Shown here piece by piece: positions 24,788-38,342 of a DNA stretch of 64,000 nucleotides. A model generated the notes under the pieces. It searched no databases. It saw nothing but the letters and a program-made list of their open reading frames with translations, and was not told where the DNA came from. This DNA is from Pipra filicauda (Eukaryota > Chordata > Aves > Passeriformes > Pipridae), in assembly GCF_003945595.2 (NCBI RefSeq), contig NW_024103874.1, forward strand, positions 3,234,001 to 3,298,000. Direction: 5' to 3'. Made by a program: the position numbers and the translations under genes. How positions within the stretch are numbered: position 1 is the stretch's first letter; the number at the start of each line of letters is the position of its first letter.

Positions 24788-27683
24788 AACAACCCCATGT
24801 GTCAGAATACTGAGTGTCAGAACTCAGCAAATCCATTATCAGAGAGAGTTTTAACCAACCACTGATGAGATCAGGCTGGCCCTGGGAGAAGGCACTTCCT
24901 GACAGGAATGCTCGGAGAGAGCGGGGATGCTGTGGATGAGAACAAAATGAATGCTTGAGGGAGAGCCAGTCACATTAAGGAGACCATAAGAAGGAAAATC
25001 TTAAATAAATAAAAGGCGCGGGGTGCGGATCTGGAAGGAGATGGTAGATCTGATTATTTTCTTTTTTCAGAGTGCTACTGTGGGGAAATTGGAACAATCT
25101 CAGTTTGTGTTATTTCTGCATTTGTGAGGTTGTTCACTTAACCTGTGCACTGACCTGGAATACTCAATGCCACTGAGACAGAAAGAGTAACTGAGAGACT
25201 TGTGATTTCAAGGAGGAATTTTATTGAACAGCAGCAGATTTACTTTACACTTCAGTAGTAAGTGATAAGAGAGGAATTATTCAACATGCTTTCTTATTTC
25301 AGCCCTGGGAGGTGGTGTAAATTTTGAGGGCACAGAACATAGTGCCTCATATCATAAAAGTGAAAACTGTTTTAAAATTAAAATGAGAAGTGCCATGTTT
25401 CATAGATGTTGCTTAAGTTCCTCTAGCATTCCTCTGAACTTAAAGTTTTTAAGTCATGATAATGCCTTTTGACAAGGCATTTGGACAAGAGCAGAATGCT
25501 GAACTGATTAAGAGACAAAATCTGAAATTTACTTAGAAATTTCGGAGGGCAATGGTTTTGGCAATATACATAAACACTAGTTATGATGTGTCAGTCTGTA
25601 TTAGACCCTGCTTTTCCTATTTTTCCATGGGCAGATGTTGCTTCTTTCACTTTATAGGTCTGTTAAGGATTTCGGTCTGCCTTTTTCACACCCTCAGGCT
25701 TCCCATCAACCCGACCACAAAATGCATGTCATATAGGATTCACCTTTTCCTGTTAGATTAGATACTCCTAGATGGTCAGCTGGAAGCTTTTGATTTTCCC
25801 CCTCAGTTCTTTTCTGAAGGGAGGGAAGAGTTTGAGGAGGGCCTGGGAAGCTGAATAGACTTGATGATTGGAATTTGACTTCATAGCTGATAAGCACCAA
25901 GGAAACCAACAGAACAGACTGTTAAAGCAAGATAATCCCTCTGACAATTAAAACAAGGCTAATTTGGAAAAATATACACACCCAAAAGTGCCATTTACGC
26001 ACTGGGTATTTCTCCATGTGACATTCTGTGCCCATATAATTGATGATAGTGCTCTGTGTAGGTCTGTGCATGCAGGAGATAATTTGTATCAGATCTTAAA
26101 ATTCCAATCGGCATTCTGCAATTCAGTATCAATCCATACACAGAGTGCACTTGTTTCTTCACTCAGAGATGAAACTTTTTTTTGTTAAAGGATGGTGGCA
26201 TCCTACATAGACCTTCAGTAAGACACTAAAATATCACTGCGATTGAGCCAATTTACTTGTTAAAGGGAGGAAAGTGGGTAATCTGTTGGCAAATCTGTTC
26301 TAGGTTGTGTGCTGACATTGCTGGCGAGATCTGGGAGCAGACACACTTCAGGTTGTTTTAATGAACTCTTGGCTCAAATACCCACGTGGTTCATCGGGCT
26401 CCAGTCTGCCTTCTGCAGGAATGTGTAATTTCTGGGGGAGGTGTGCCATCAGTTGTATCAAATGTGCACCTCCTGGCCCTGGGGAGTTGTTAGCCTCGTG
26501 TTTGACTGTCTGAACAGCCTCCATGTATTTCTGTGCCTTCCAAAGATATGTTTACAGAAAGAGAGCTTTAAAGGTTGATGGTTTTCATCTTTTAGTCATT
26601 AAGTAGGTTGCCCACTTTTTATTAATAGTGTTCTCATACAAATAAGATGTTTTATCTGGTATTGCCAGGTGTCTTTTTCTTTCATGGAGGATCCCATGAG
26701 TGTCTTGTGTGGGCATCTTTGCCTTTGTCTACAAACTCAGAAATTGAGAATAGTATTTGTTAAACACACATCTTTTCTATCCATCTACCCAGCTTTCTTT
26801 ACAGTTTCTCAAACATTAAAGATACACATACTTTGTTAATCCAGAAATGCATAATGTTTTGAATACTTATAAATATAATACATGTGCTCAGGGTAGAAGT
26901 GAACAATTCTGTAAGATGTCAATCTTTTTTTTGAAACTCCATGTGTCCTCTGGGCTTATTTGTTGGCTTTGTTTGCAGAAGAATTAGCTAACCTAGGAGA
27001 AACAAGGGCCAGGGTTTGGATACAGGGTTTTGGAGCTGAGAGAGTCTAATTTGAACCTTATAGAGCAACACAGAGCAACATAGTAACATGCTGTGATTCA
27101 GTGCATATCAGTTCATAACCACCTCTGAGAAACCACTCTGAGTATGAATTAAACTATACTTTTAAAATGTTTTATTATATTTAGTTCTCTATGGTGTGAA
27201 CCGCTGGCAAAGGTTAATTGGTTTGTGTAATGCTAGAAATTATAGTCCTTGATACATCTACTAGTCTGAGTTAGCACAAGAGCTGCAAGATATTCATACC
27301 CACTTTGCTAAGGATCTAATAGCTAATTTGAATGTCTCAACCCTCAAAAGAAGTGCAGAATAACTCTGAGTTTAATCAGGATTCTCTCTAGAGCAGAACT
27401 GGACAGTGGATCCAAACTAGGTCGGGTAGTTCCGTGACACAGATTTTCATCCAGTGGAGACAGAGTTGCTACCAAAGTAGTTTAGTTCAGAACAAAGTCC
27501 CCAACTTCAAAAACTTGGGAACACTGCAGAAAAGAACGATACGTTCATCCAGGTCATGCATTTTTACATTTTTTTCCCCATTTAATAAGCTAAAACCTGG
27601 AGATGTAGAATTTGGTGCATGTATTAGGCAAGTCTTTGGAGTAACTGTAAGGTCTTCAAAACACGAGGGGTTTGGTTTCAGCA

Positions 27684-27700
27684 TTTTTTTTTTTTTTTTT
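27684..27700 (+). repeat. T17 homopolymer
   Basis: Seventeen consecutive T after GCA, followed by ATTTTTACAC. A minus-strand poly(A) of this size can mark a retroposed 3' end, but no retrogene or SINE body was recognised beside it. Confidence 0.85.
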
Positions 27701-30528
27701 ATTTTTACACTTCTTTACATCTAAAGGTTGTGCTTCCAAATCCCCACTGAAAACCCAGAGAAACTTTGATCATAGACTTGGAACGTTGGCAGGGCTGTTT
27801 GCTGAGGGAGCAGAGTGGGAGTTCTCTCTCTTGGAGCATGGAAACGAATGCCCAGGAAGAATATTCAGGGGACAGGTTTTTTTGTTTAAATGGGAAAACC
27901 CAACATACTGGCCTCCAAATTTTAATAGCCTTAGATAAAAGTTAATAATGTATATGTCTGGAATGCACTGGGGTGCTCTCCTATCCACTTATCTGATAGA
28001 GCTGAGATCAGAGTGCTGGCAGGTGCCTCTGCTGTGTTGAGAACCTTTCTAAAGTAGGGCAATAATTTTCCTTTTTACTCAAGAAGTTTTCAGCTGTTCA
28101 TTGGTAGCTGCACTGCTCTAGGTCACGGTTGTGACCTGTTTACTTTTACCATAATGCTTAAACCTTACACTTTAACACAGCTTTAATCTGCTGCTCTGAA
28201 TTTAAGACCTGATTCTTGTAATGGCTCTTCTGGCTGGTCTCAAATGGGATTTCTGAGCTGGGGTGGCATTGGGAAGAGGACTGTAGGCAGTTCATTGAGA
28301 ATGCTGAAGTTTTATAGAAGTCTTTAAGTACTGTAAGTGCCTGCATTCTCTCTTTCCAAAGTTAAATGGCAGCAAGCTTGGGGTTGCCACCTACTGTAAA
28401 GGAGTAGGTGTTCTCTGAGATACTTGTAGTTCTCTACCAACTATTCAGTATTTACTCAGAACTGAATGAAGGTACAAAGACACAGACACTAAGTACAATG
28501 AGCAACACTCATTCAAGTGCTGAGATAGCATCAGAACACAGCTAAAGGCTCCCAGCACTGCCCAGGCATGAATGCTGCTATTAAAGGAAAAGTGTCCAAG
28601 TGTGACTGCCTTTGATCCAGGGTTGGTGAGATCTGGTGGACTGACAGAGTTTAATAGGCAGCAATCATGGTTGATTCTACCTGGCTATTTTTTTGCTTCT
28701 TTTATCTTAATTTAGAGAAGAATTATATGAGTAACAAGTATGCACTTAGCAGTGGTTAACATAACCTCAAGAGCACGGGTCACTGCTCATATCCACAAGC
28801 ACAAAAAGAAACTTGAACTGTCACTGTGCATTTTAATACCATATAAAATTTCCTAATATAAGCCAGGAATTAAAACTTACTCTTGTTTAGGTTTTGGTCT
28901 ACTTTTGGAGCTGTTTGTTTGCTCTGATCTGAAGAACCATGTCTTCTCAATCAAGAAGTGCCATGAGCATGGAATCGATTTTCTACTCTGAATGGGGTCT
29001 TTATTCCTAATAACTTTTGGGCAAAAACTCGCCTCCTGCAATTGATGTGACACACACACCTAGTTCTAACTGCCTGCAAATCTATACTTAAAGGCACCTT
29101 TAGGCAGCACTTTTATAGTGAAAAGGACTTAACTGGGCAAAATGTTCTAATCTTTCCTGAACCAGGGAAATGACTTTATTATTCTCCCCATCCTCATGCC
29201 ATCATTATGATCTAGTGTTTTCCCTTCATAAATGAGAACAGTAGCCTTGCCTCTGACCTCCATTAATGTGTATCATAAAAGCTGCCTTTATAATATGCTC
29301 CTTTGGAAGACCTCATTCCCTTGCAACCTGTTCTTTGGTGACAGTTCAGGGGAATGTTATGGATTCCCATGAAACTTATCAAATAGATGTGATAACCCCC
29401 TTGTCAGAGGCTGCCTGAGCCATTATTAAGCACATATTGAATAGTCCATTTGTTATTATGTGAACTCTTTAAAATAATATTAGGAAGAAAACAGTTGGAT
29501 AAAGACAAACGTTGCTGGGTCCTGTTGTAACAGGCAAAACATTCACCTCTCAGAGCTGGGACTTGGAGAAAAAGCAGCTTTGAGCAGTAAAAAAAGCAGT
29601 GCAAGATGATGTTCAGCTGTTGTTTTGAGTATCTTGTAATAGATGCTGGTCCATCCCTAAGTATCTAAAAAGGATGGAATCAGAACAGAAACGCTGCTTG
29701 CACAGAGCAGTATCTCTTCAAGACTGCACATCTTTGAAGTGATGGACACAGCTTGTTTCTTCTTCCAACTGCATAATTTTATAGCTATTTGCATAGAATT
29801 TAGTATTGCAAAGCTTTATGGAGCAGTGAAACAAGTAGCATGTAGGTACTGAGCAGCACCTGGCACAAAATACAGACAAAGGGTCTGGATTGTACCTGCA
29901 TTCAGAATAAGAATCTGAATTTTCCCTTTGGTTATTGTTGAGTAAATTGTTGGAAGAGTGGCCAAAGCTAGTAAAGTACTTCATGGGTATGTGCTGAGTG
30001 GAGGATTTCCTATTGTTGCTATTTTAATTTTTTTCATGAATATGTTTCAGTTATTACCTAGCTATACATAGCCCTTGGAAAATCACATTGTAAGCTGCCC
30101 CTGAGTTTCTCTGATTTTTCTAATATGGAAAATATCTTCTTTATTTCACAGAAATGTTGTGAAATAACTTTATATACAGCAGTTAAACTGGTATAAAACA
30201 CTTGTATGTTCTTTTGGCATGATTTATTTTGTGAGAACAGAAGAAAGCAATGTGAGGAGTGAATCAGGGATTGTATTGACCCAACTGTCACTGCGACGTC
30301 CTATTAAAATCCAGGATGTTTTATCATTCTCTTAAATTGGATTCAAAATCCATATGTAGCTAAGGATATAGTTATTAAATATTGTGCTGGTAATACTCAT
30401 GTACACGAACAGCAAACGTGTTGGAGGTCACAGAACTGGGAAGTAGTTGAGACTGGGAGTCACCTGTGGAGATTATGGGGTTTCTTCTTATGTTTCAGTG
30501 GAGTTCCCTGCATTTCAGTTTGTGCCCA

Positions 30529-31050
30529 TGATGGTTTAACTCCAACCATGGCTCAGCCCCACACAGCTGCTCACCCACTCCCCTGCTGTGGGATGGGGAA
30601 GAGAAGGGGGAAAGGTAAAAGTGAGGAAACTCCTGGATAAAGACAGTTCAACAGGGAAAGCAGAAGTTTGCATACAAGCAAAGTAAGGAGTTCATTAACC
30701 ACTTCCCATTGGCAGGTGTTCAGCCATCCTCGGGAAATCAGGGCTCCATCATATGTGATGGTGACTGGGGAACACAGATACCCTAATTCTGAGTGTCCCC
30801 AATTCCTCCTCCTTGCCCCAGCTCTGTATGCTGAGCATGACACCACATGGTCTGAAATATCCCCCAAACTCCTTGTGCACCCCCAGCCTCCTCACAGGTG
30901 GGATGAGGAGCAGAAAAGGCCCTGATGCTGTGTAAGCCCTGCCCAGCAGTGACCAAAATATCCCTGTATGATCAAACCATTTTCAACACAAATCCAAGCC
31001 ATGGCCCATGTCATGAAGAAAATTAACTCTCCCAGCCAAAACCAACCCTG
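30529..31050 (-). mobile_element. Solo avian endogenous-retrovirus LTR
   Basis: Read on the minus strand, the segment follows an LTR common in bird genomes: a GGTTTTGGCTGGGA start, AGTTAATTTTCTTCATGA, ACAGGGATATTTTGGTCACTG, GGCTGGGGGTGCACAAGGAG, TGGTGTCATGCTCAGCAT, GGATGGCTGAACACCTGCC, AACTGTCTTTATCC and a GGTTGGAGTTAAACCATCA end. Length is about 522 bp. No gag, pol or env sequence adjoins it, so it is a solo LTR left by recombination. The expected TATA position reads GCATACAGAG and the poly(A)-signal position GTTGAACTG, so both look degraded. TGTGCCCAT flanks both sides (30521-30529 and 31049-31057), consistent with a target-site duplication of about 6 bp plus boundary ambiguity. The exact subfamily is not named because it needs a library match. 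Confidence 0.85.
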
Positions 31051-34000
31051 TGCCCATCACCTCTGGCTCTGGGCAGGGAGCAGCCTTGGCCATGGGGACC
31101 ATGGGGGAGCAGCCTGGGATGCTGAGAGCCCTTGGGTGTACTGAGGACAGCACTCACCTCTTTTCAGCTGCATTTTGCTGTTTCCACTCTTATAATCCAT
31201 TATTTCCTCCAGACAGTTCTAGTCACAGACAGTTACGTTGGCTGGCCTGGGCTGTCAATATTAAGTATCAAGACACTGGTAATAGTAACTTTTTCACTAA
31301 GCTCTGCATTTCTTGGAGAAGATTTTCTATTGTGGCAGAAGTGCCGGGCATGGAAAATCCTGCTTCGGTAAGTCAGAATGAAGTTACTGTGGAGTAAATC
31401 TCATTTAATGCTTTGAAACCTAAGAGCACATTCCTATTTTGATACATATGGACAATAAATCAGGTCTCATGAAGCCGTTATCTGTCTAAGAATAGCAAAG
31501 TATAAAGAGAAACAAAATGAATTCATATTGCATATAGATTTAAGTGTGAGCCCTTTCTGATATCCAGGATCTTTTTTCCTTTACAGTGTAATGACTTCTT
31601 GCAATTTTGCAATAATCAGTTATTATTCTAGAAGGCCAGCAATGCTGCTTATAGCTTATGAAGTACTGATTTGTTATGTTCATTTCCATTCCATGTGCTT
31701 GCTTTATGCTTTGACCCAGAACATTTTGGGGGCAAGAACAGTCTCCTTGGCTATCTGGAGTGCACTGGGCTGAAGGTTTTAATTCTTATTGGTAATATAA
31801 GCAGCACTTTTTGCTTAACTGTGCCCAGTATCTGTTGTGCCTCTAAATAGGAAATCTATTCTTTATTAAGACCCTTGAGAGAACTCTTGTCTTGGTTGTC
31901 TCCCTGCTGAGTAGCCATGGTGGGTTCCACGGCACGTGCTGCCCTGGGATGGTTTCAGGCCCATGTGCTGAGCTTGATTTTAGCACTGTCTGGAATTTGT
32001 ATCGTGCCCTTGAAAGCCTTAGGCTGGGGCTGTATTTCCATCCTGGAAAACAGGAATCAGGTTAGATGCTGATTTTTCAAAAGCAGCAAGCTAAGTCTGA
32101 CTTCACATGTGCTTAAATTCCCATTATTTGAGTTGGTTGACTGCCTTAGCAAGTATTTAAAAGTCCTGTGGAAGAAGGTGTTGAGTAGTGTGCAGTTGGG
32201 TGCAGCTTGGATGCCGATGCCGTGGTAACCAACCCTGTTTTGATGCCCTGCTTGCCAAGTTCTTTGTGGGTCTTTTCTCTTGGGCTCTGCTTTATATAGT
32301 TAGTGTAGAAAGCAGAACACAGAAGAAAAGACTTCACCAAATTAGCATGTCCTGTTAACAGTAGGGCAGGGATGTGTTGTCCTCCATGGCATCATCTGCT
32401 GCTGACATTCCAGCAGTTCTGATTGCTTTAAGGACTCCCATCGGTCCCCTCTGTAACTGCTGGATGATGCCTGAGGACACTCTTCATAGGTGTTAGGGAG
32501 CAACCAGAGAGTGAACTGCTCTGTTTGCAGGCAGAAAATCAGCTGGAGGTCTGTGGAGTTCCCAGGCCAGATGCTTTTCTCGTTCCTGGTCATACCTTCT
32601 CATCCTGCTTCTAGAGAATGCTTGTGTCTCTGAATCACTTCAGATTCCAGAGTCAATGCAAACTCTCTGTCTCCTGTTTCTTTCTTTTTTATATATGCAC
32701 AATTTTTTAAGCAACTCTAATTGGCTTAGAATATTTTTTTGGTGAAGTTAAGCTGTAAAGTTTTCCTGTCAAAGTATGTAAAATGTCTTGATAGTTACTA
32801 GTCTCCATTTTTCATCCCATTTTTTTATGGTGAGCTACGAACACCTGGGATTATTTGATTGTTGCATCTGGTGGGAGAAGATTGACATGTTTTTTTTGGA
32901 TTGTAGATACTGAGTTTACATTTTTCCCTTTTTTGTAGTCATAGTCAGTGCTCACTTTCTTGAGATGCACTTCCATAATGGACTTGTACATTATTATTGG
33001 TGTTCTTTGATACAAAAGAAATTCAGTACCTCTGGGGCTATAAATATCATTGATTCACTCCAAATAGAGAATGATACTGTAATATTTTTTAGATTATTAA
33101 GACCTTTCCATTTTCTCTCTTATTGGGAAGAGTTATGAATTTGGTATTTAGTATGCCCTAGGTAACTGAAGTTACGCAATCAAACCTCTCTTTAAAACAT
33201 AATTATGATTGTTTCCAACATTTAATTCTTTTTTCTTTTTCAAAATATTATTTTTAATGCCTTGAGCATTTTTTGTTTACTGCTTCAAAGAACTGCTCCT
33301 GTGGCCTGTGTTACAACAGAGGAAAGTCTTGGTAGTGGTATGGCAGATTATATTTCTCGCTACAAAGCTTTTATGGAATTGTTGAACACTTCAAGGCGTT
33401 GTAGTAGGAATCCAAGCCTGCAATAAATGTATGGATTTCTTTTTCCCTACTGAATAACTAGGATGAAAAAAATCTCAGTCTTCTTTGTGTGGATTTCAGT
33501 TCCTTGGCCAGCTTGCTTTAAAAAAATAAGAAAAATTTAGAGAAAAGAGAAGAGGAAAAACGTTTCTTGGAGATGGCTTGAATCTTATTAAAATAGATGT
33601 CACTTGTGTAAGTGATGTAAAACTGTGTGAGGCACTAACACTTCTTCCAGGTGTTTATACATCAATCACTAATATATGTGGAGATACAGTAAGGGAGAAG
33701 TTGAATTTTATGGGGACAAAGGTGCAGATATAAAAAAACCCAGTCAGGGTTTGTATCTGCAACTCTGCTGCTGTTCACCACTCGTGTATCAGAGTCAGGT
33801 AAAACACAAAAGCTCTGCTATGTTTTATTTAATTTCATGAAGTAATGCCTGTGGAGACTGGACTGCAGAGAGACAGAAAGGGCTTCAGATTCTCAGGACA
33901 GAATGGGTGGGGCCAAACTGCTTTCCATCACATCTGCTGCATGCTCTGCAATACCTCTACAAGGAAATAATCTGTAAGGAGAAAAGTGGATGTGGAGAAA

Positions 34001-36130
34001 ACAAAAACTCCAGTTGTGAGATGTGTGGTGTAAACCCACCAGCATATCTTGCTTTGAGAAGTGCCACAAAGTTTTCCTGTGGTGGCTGTGCAGCACAAGT
34101 TAAAGCACATTAAATGGTGTGTGGATGTTGATGTTGAGGAGAAAAACAGCTCAAAAGCTAAAACCCAGGAGGGTGTCTGTGCTCTCCCGTGGGAATGTTC
34201 CTACTGGGATTTAATGTGCTGCAACTCCTGCACGGTGAGTGCACCCCATTAGTGGATTTGCCTCAACTTTCCCACACATCCTTATGTTGATGTGACTTTT
34301 GGTCCTGCTCTGGATGCTGCCTGCAGACTCACAGCCACGTATTTCCATGGACAGACCTTGCTCTGCAGATCCTGCACCGTGTCGCCCTTACGTGTCAGTC
34401 ATTTAATTAACCTTTCAAATTGTCTCTTCAGTCCCAGTTAGAAAGGGCAAAGTCCCGTGGCCTGTTTTAATATTTAAAATGAGAAACTGATGTTCATCAC
34501 TGACGCTTCATTTCCTGTAGGATGATGTGCCTCAGAGCCCTTTTATCTGCTGGACCTGATGTGCATGATGATGCCTCTACTACAGTAACACACACTTTTC
34601 AGTCCCTAGTTTAGGCCGATTTAGGTGAAAAGAAGATCATCCAGAATGTGATGATGATTCAACACTTATGGTTTTTAGCCATCTCAGGCTAAATATATTC
34701 TCAGCAGGATACTTGGGAGTAGGGAGGGACAGCAAAAATGCTCTGCTCTGTTGTATTTCTAATGGGTTTAGTAATGCTCAGTAGAAATAGTATCTTCAGT
34801 TTTCTTGGTACAGACATTTGTAACAGAGTACCCTGTGCTATAAAGGCAATTAATTATCTGTCTGATGTGCTTACTGTACATCAAAATCTGCTTTTTAATT
34901 ATGAGTATGAAACTGGCTGCACAAAGGAGCAGTTTTTGATTTCCTAAGATACTTAATGTGTTACGAATAGGAAAATTCAAGTTGAGCATTTTATTCCTGT
35001 TTTAAAGTAACTGTCAAAGTTATAAAACTATGCAGAAACTAGTGTTTTGGTTGTCTGATTGCAAAAAAAATTGTGAACCTGTAAAAATTATTAGTAGACA
35101 GTGAGGGTTTTTTCGCCCTAAGAAATCCAGCAGCTTTAGACACTTTTCCCAATTAATCCAATAGAAAACATGAGACACAGACACCATCTCAAAACAGGCA
35201 TCTAATTCAGGAGTCTGTTGGGGACTGAAGTTCTTTAGATAGTCCAGGAAGTTTTCTGAGGACTCTGACTCATCGTTCAGAGACTGCAGTAGTGAAGTGG
35301 AAGTTTGGGTTCCTATCTACGCCTCTCAACTTCACACCCCATAAAAATGTGTGAATGCTGTCCTGTGTGTCTTCAAGCTTCGCGTCCATATGGGAATATA
35401 AATGATTAATAATAGTGTTTTGCTGATGGTGGAGAATAAAACAAACATTGTTCTGGTGCGTGAAAGTGAAATCTGAAAAAAAAAAAAAAATTGGCATATG
35501 AAAGTCTTTTTTACTAAACTGAAGGCTACGTTATAATGGGATTTTGCATGAAATTTGCAAGTGGTACACTAAGAATTAATTTGCTGCTAGGTTTGAGGAT
35601 AGAAAAGCTTCGAAATTATTAATAAACATGGAGGGGGAAAATTTGATTTGTAAGTGCTTTGTGATCTAATTTTGAAGAAGGATGAAATCCTTTATTCTTT
35701 TTAGTTGTACTGTTTCTGTTGATAGAAATCTGTGGACGATTAACCAGCGTAGAATTAGAACATGATAGAGTTGGTTTAACCTGGAGCAGCATCAGTCAAC
35801 TGGGGAGTAAACTCTGAAAGTACTGAAAAATGTTCAGCAACATTCGTGACTATCCAGAAAAGAAAATGTATGTGTTTATCCAATTAAAACTCATGGAATA
35901 AATAAGCACTTTAGACACAATCTAATTATCCAGTTGGAATTTGGCCAGGAATCTAGGATTTGACAGCCCTTGAGTTAGAGGTGTCAACAGGGAATTAATA
36001 GCGAGGGTGAGGAGTTGAGTTCTGCGTCCCAGATGTGGGGTGCTGGGAAGTACTGACAGTGCCCACCACAATGAACTACTCCTTTATCCCTGCCCTTCAT
36101 TAGTGTGCCCTGAAATAGCATGAAACATAA
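31051..36130. other. Non-coding stretch, no gene recognised
   Basis: AT-rich unique DNA after the solo LTR, with A15 at 35476-35490. A Cys-rich plus-strand frame at 33907-34113 shows no regular zinc-binding spacing. No transposon or RNA gene was recognised. Confidence 0.55.
35476..35490 (+). repeat. A15 homopolymer
   Basis: Fifteen consecutive A in GTGAAATCTG-A15-TTGG. No retroposed body was recognised upstream. Confidence 0.85.
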
Positions 36131-36178
36131 TTAAAATAATCCTGAATTATCATTATTTTAAGTGCCGCTAATGGCACT
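36131..36178. repeat. Two adjacent inverted repeats in AT-rich DNA
   Basis: TTAAAATAAT (36131-36140) pairs with ATTATTTTAA (36152-36161) across an 11-nt loop. It is followed at once by AGTGCC-GCTAAT-GGCACT (36161-36178). The wider region, about 36100-36300, has homeodomain-type TAAT cores and looks like conserved non-coding DNA, though that cannot be tested without an alignment. Confidence 0.7.
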
Positions 36179-37124
36179 ATTGGAGACAATGAGATGAAAT
36201 AGTATCCAATTTTTCTCGTTAATATTGTCCTTTTAATTCCTCTTGCATCAAAGCCTGTGTCTGCATAAAATAACTCTTGAGGAGGATTGGGCTGCATTAT
36301 GAGGTATCACAGAGTTTTGGGTTCTTCATCTTCAGATCTTTAAGGAGGAAAGATTTATTTTTCTTTGAGCTTCTCTGTGGGGCAATAGAAAGTCCCATTT
36401 CTAAGAAATAATACCAGATATCTATGCTAATGCTACGCTGTTTGTAAATGTTTTTTCACAGACTGGTTCTTTGCAGTTGGAGCCGTCTCCCCAAGAGCAG
36501 CTCAGTTATAGAGGGGAAACTGGGCAGATTCATCTTTAGTGTGATAACTTTGGCAAGAGATTTACTCTTGAGCAGTGAACACCTATGAGTTTGGGGGGTA
36601 CGTGTCTCAGCGACACAGTTTCAAAATTTGGTTCTTCCTCTCCTCCTTGAAAGACAGGGGAGTCGGTTTAATTCGAAGGATTGGAGGGGTTTTATTTTGG
36701 TGCTTTTAATTTTCTTTTTTCCCCCTCTTGCTGTTTGGTTTGGCTGACATGCACAAGGGTGTGTTTCTTGGGTCCACTTTTCAATTGCAGCACCAATAGC
36801 AATCCCAAATAGCTGCAGGTGAGTCCATGGGCCATGGTCACCAAATACAGTTCAGAGTTCTCTGTGGTTTCCACATGAACTGTCATATCCTTCACAAGCA
36901 TCTTTACTTGACAGCTGATGTTGGCTCGAAGTTTCAGATGCAAAACCTAATCTGCATTTTGTTGGGTCCCAAGCTGACTTCCTACCTGCTCCAGCCCTTG
37001 GGATCCCTGTGGCTTTGTTTGTCAATGCAAGCATTTAATTGTTTACCTTGCTCTACTTGATGCCCCGTTTCTGTATGATACTGGCTGGGAGGAACCCTGA
37101 ACACATTCCTGTGTATATGCCTTG

Positions 37125-37158
37125 TATTTAAGGGGTGTTTGCTATTTAAGGGGTGTTT
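37125..37158 (+). repeat. 18-bp-period tandem duplication
   Basis: TATTTAAGGGGTGTTT occurs at 37125-37140 and again at 37143-37158, separated by GC. Directly downstream is a GGTGCC-AGTGA-GGCACC dyad. The pair is recent enough to be identical. Confidence 0.9.
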
Positions 37159-38342
37159 AAGCTGAGGTGCCAGTGAGGCACCAGTAAAACTGGATGAAGC
37201 TGTTGTGCTCCCAATCAACCCAGGCACTTACTGCTTCAAACACAAAGCTGCACAGCTTTGGCCATATGCTCCAGAGCCTCACTTGGCATTAACCTCCCAT
37301 AGATGTGCACCAAGTACTGTAGTATCCTCTGTGTCTGATATTCTCAAAAACAGGCTTTTGTGCATCTGTGCGTGTAATGAAGCGAATTGGTGGATAGCAG
37401 AGACTTTTATGATGGTTGTCTAGACAGGATCCGTAGAGATAAGTTCTTTTTTACCAATTAGAAAAGAAGTAAAAAAATAAAAGATTTATTTTGCTTAAGC
37501 GGTACCTGAGAGTAAAGCCATTCTCTCGGTTGGTTGCTCAACTGTTAAGGTGATGTTGAGGATATTATTGAACAAGACTGAAGTACCAACGAAGAATTAG
37601 CCAGTTCAGCTTAATAACTGAGCATTTTATATTTGGGTGGGAATAGGATTCCATGTGTCTTTTAGGAGAAACAACTAAATTAGATTTTTATTAAGAGATT
37701 AATCCATATCACTCCTTACGCCCTGCAGGATTTTCTGTTGCAGCAGAGACTAGTTCTTAGCAGACCCAGTTGTGGAGGCTCTGCCTGGTCTTTCCAGCCT
37801 CCTTGTAGTTTCCCTTGGTGTTGGGAAATGGGCCGTGGAGTCTTCACCAGTTGACATAAATACCCAAGTGCCATCCATTTGTCATGCCTCAGGCACAGGC
37901 GTTTCGGGACATACTGCAGATCACGGCTGTGATTGAGAGGCAGACACCACAGGGATGGTGTCAGGGATAATTCAAGGTCTTTACTACAGTCTTCAGGGAA
38001 CCAATTTCTGCAGACCCTAAAAGATTCTCCAAACTGGAGTGTGGTCATTGTCTGGACTAAAGGAGTGACTGCTTTCTCTCCATTCATTATCTGCCTCTCT
38101 CATTTACTAACGAGCTGCTGCAGTTCTGCACTGTCCTTCCCTCCCATACAAGAGGGAAACACCGTGTGCAATATCTGTCTGCCCAACAAACCTGTCCTTC
38201 AGGAAGGAGAACCATCATTCAGTTTGCCTCTGTCTGATCAATCCATCCCAATCCTGCCTGCTTTGGAAGGAGCAGGAAAACGAGCCTGTTCTTTTTCTCC
38301 TCTTAAGAAAAAACTGTTAAATACTTAAATGCAGGCTAGTTG

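Larger units (their letters stand above)
23391..30528. other. Non-coding stretch with simple repeats
   Basis: About 7 kb without a recognised gene or transposon. It holds the G9/(GT)n tract near 24760, T17 at 27684-27700, a 14-bp perfect palindrome CTGCTGATCAGCAG at 24111-24124, and a 10-bp tandem pair (AGAGCAACAC, AGAGCAACAT) at 27062-27081. All open frames are 100 codons or shorter and unrecognised. Confidence 0.55.

Noticed and set aside
30421..30475. MIR-like core (AGGTCACAGAACTGG)
   Set aside because: Only a few short matches to the MIR core; too weak without an alignment, and such MIR-like resemblance is common by chance.
33907..34113. Cys-rich 68-codon frame resembling a zinc finger
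   Set aside because: Cysteine spacing fits no known zinc-binding pattern and no splice sites frame it.
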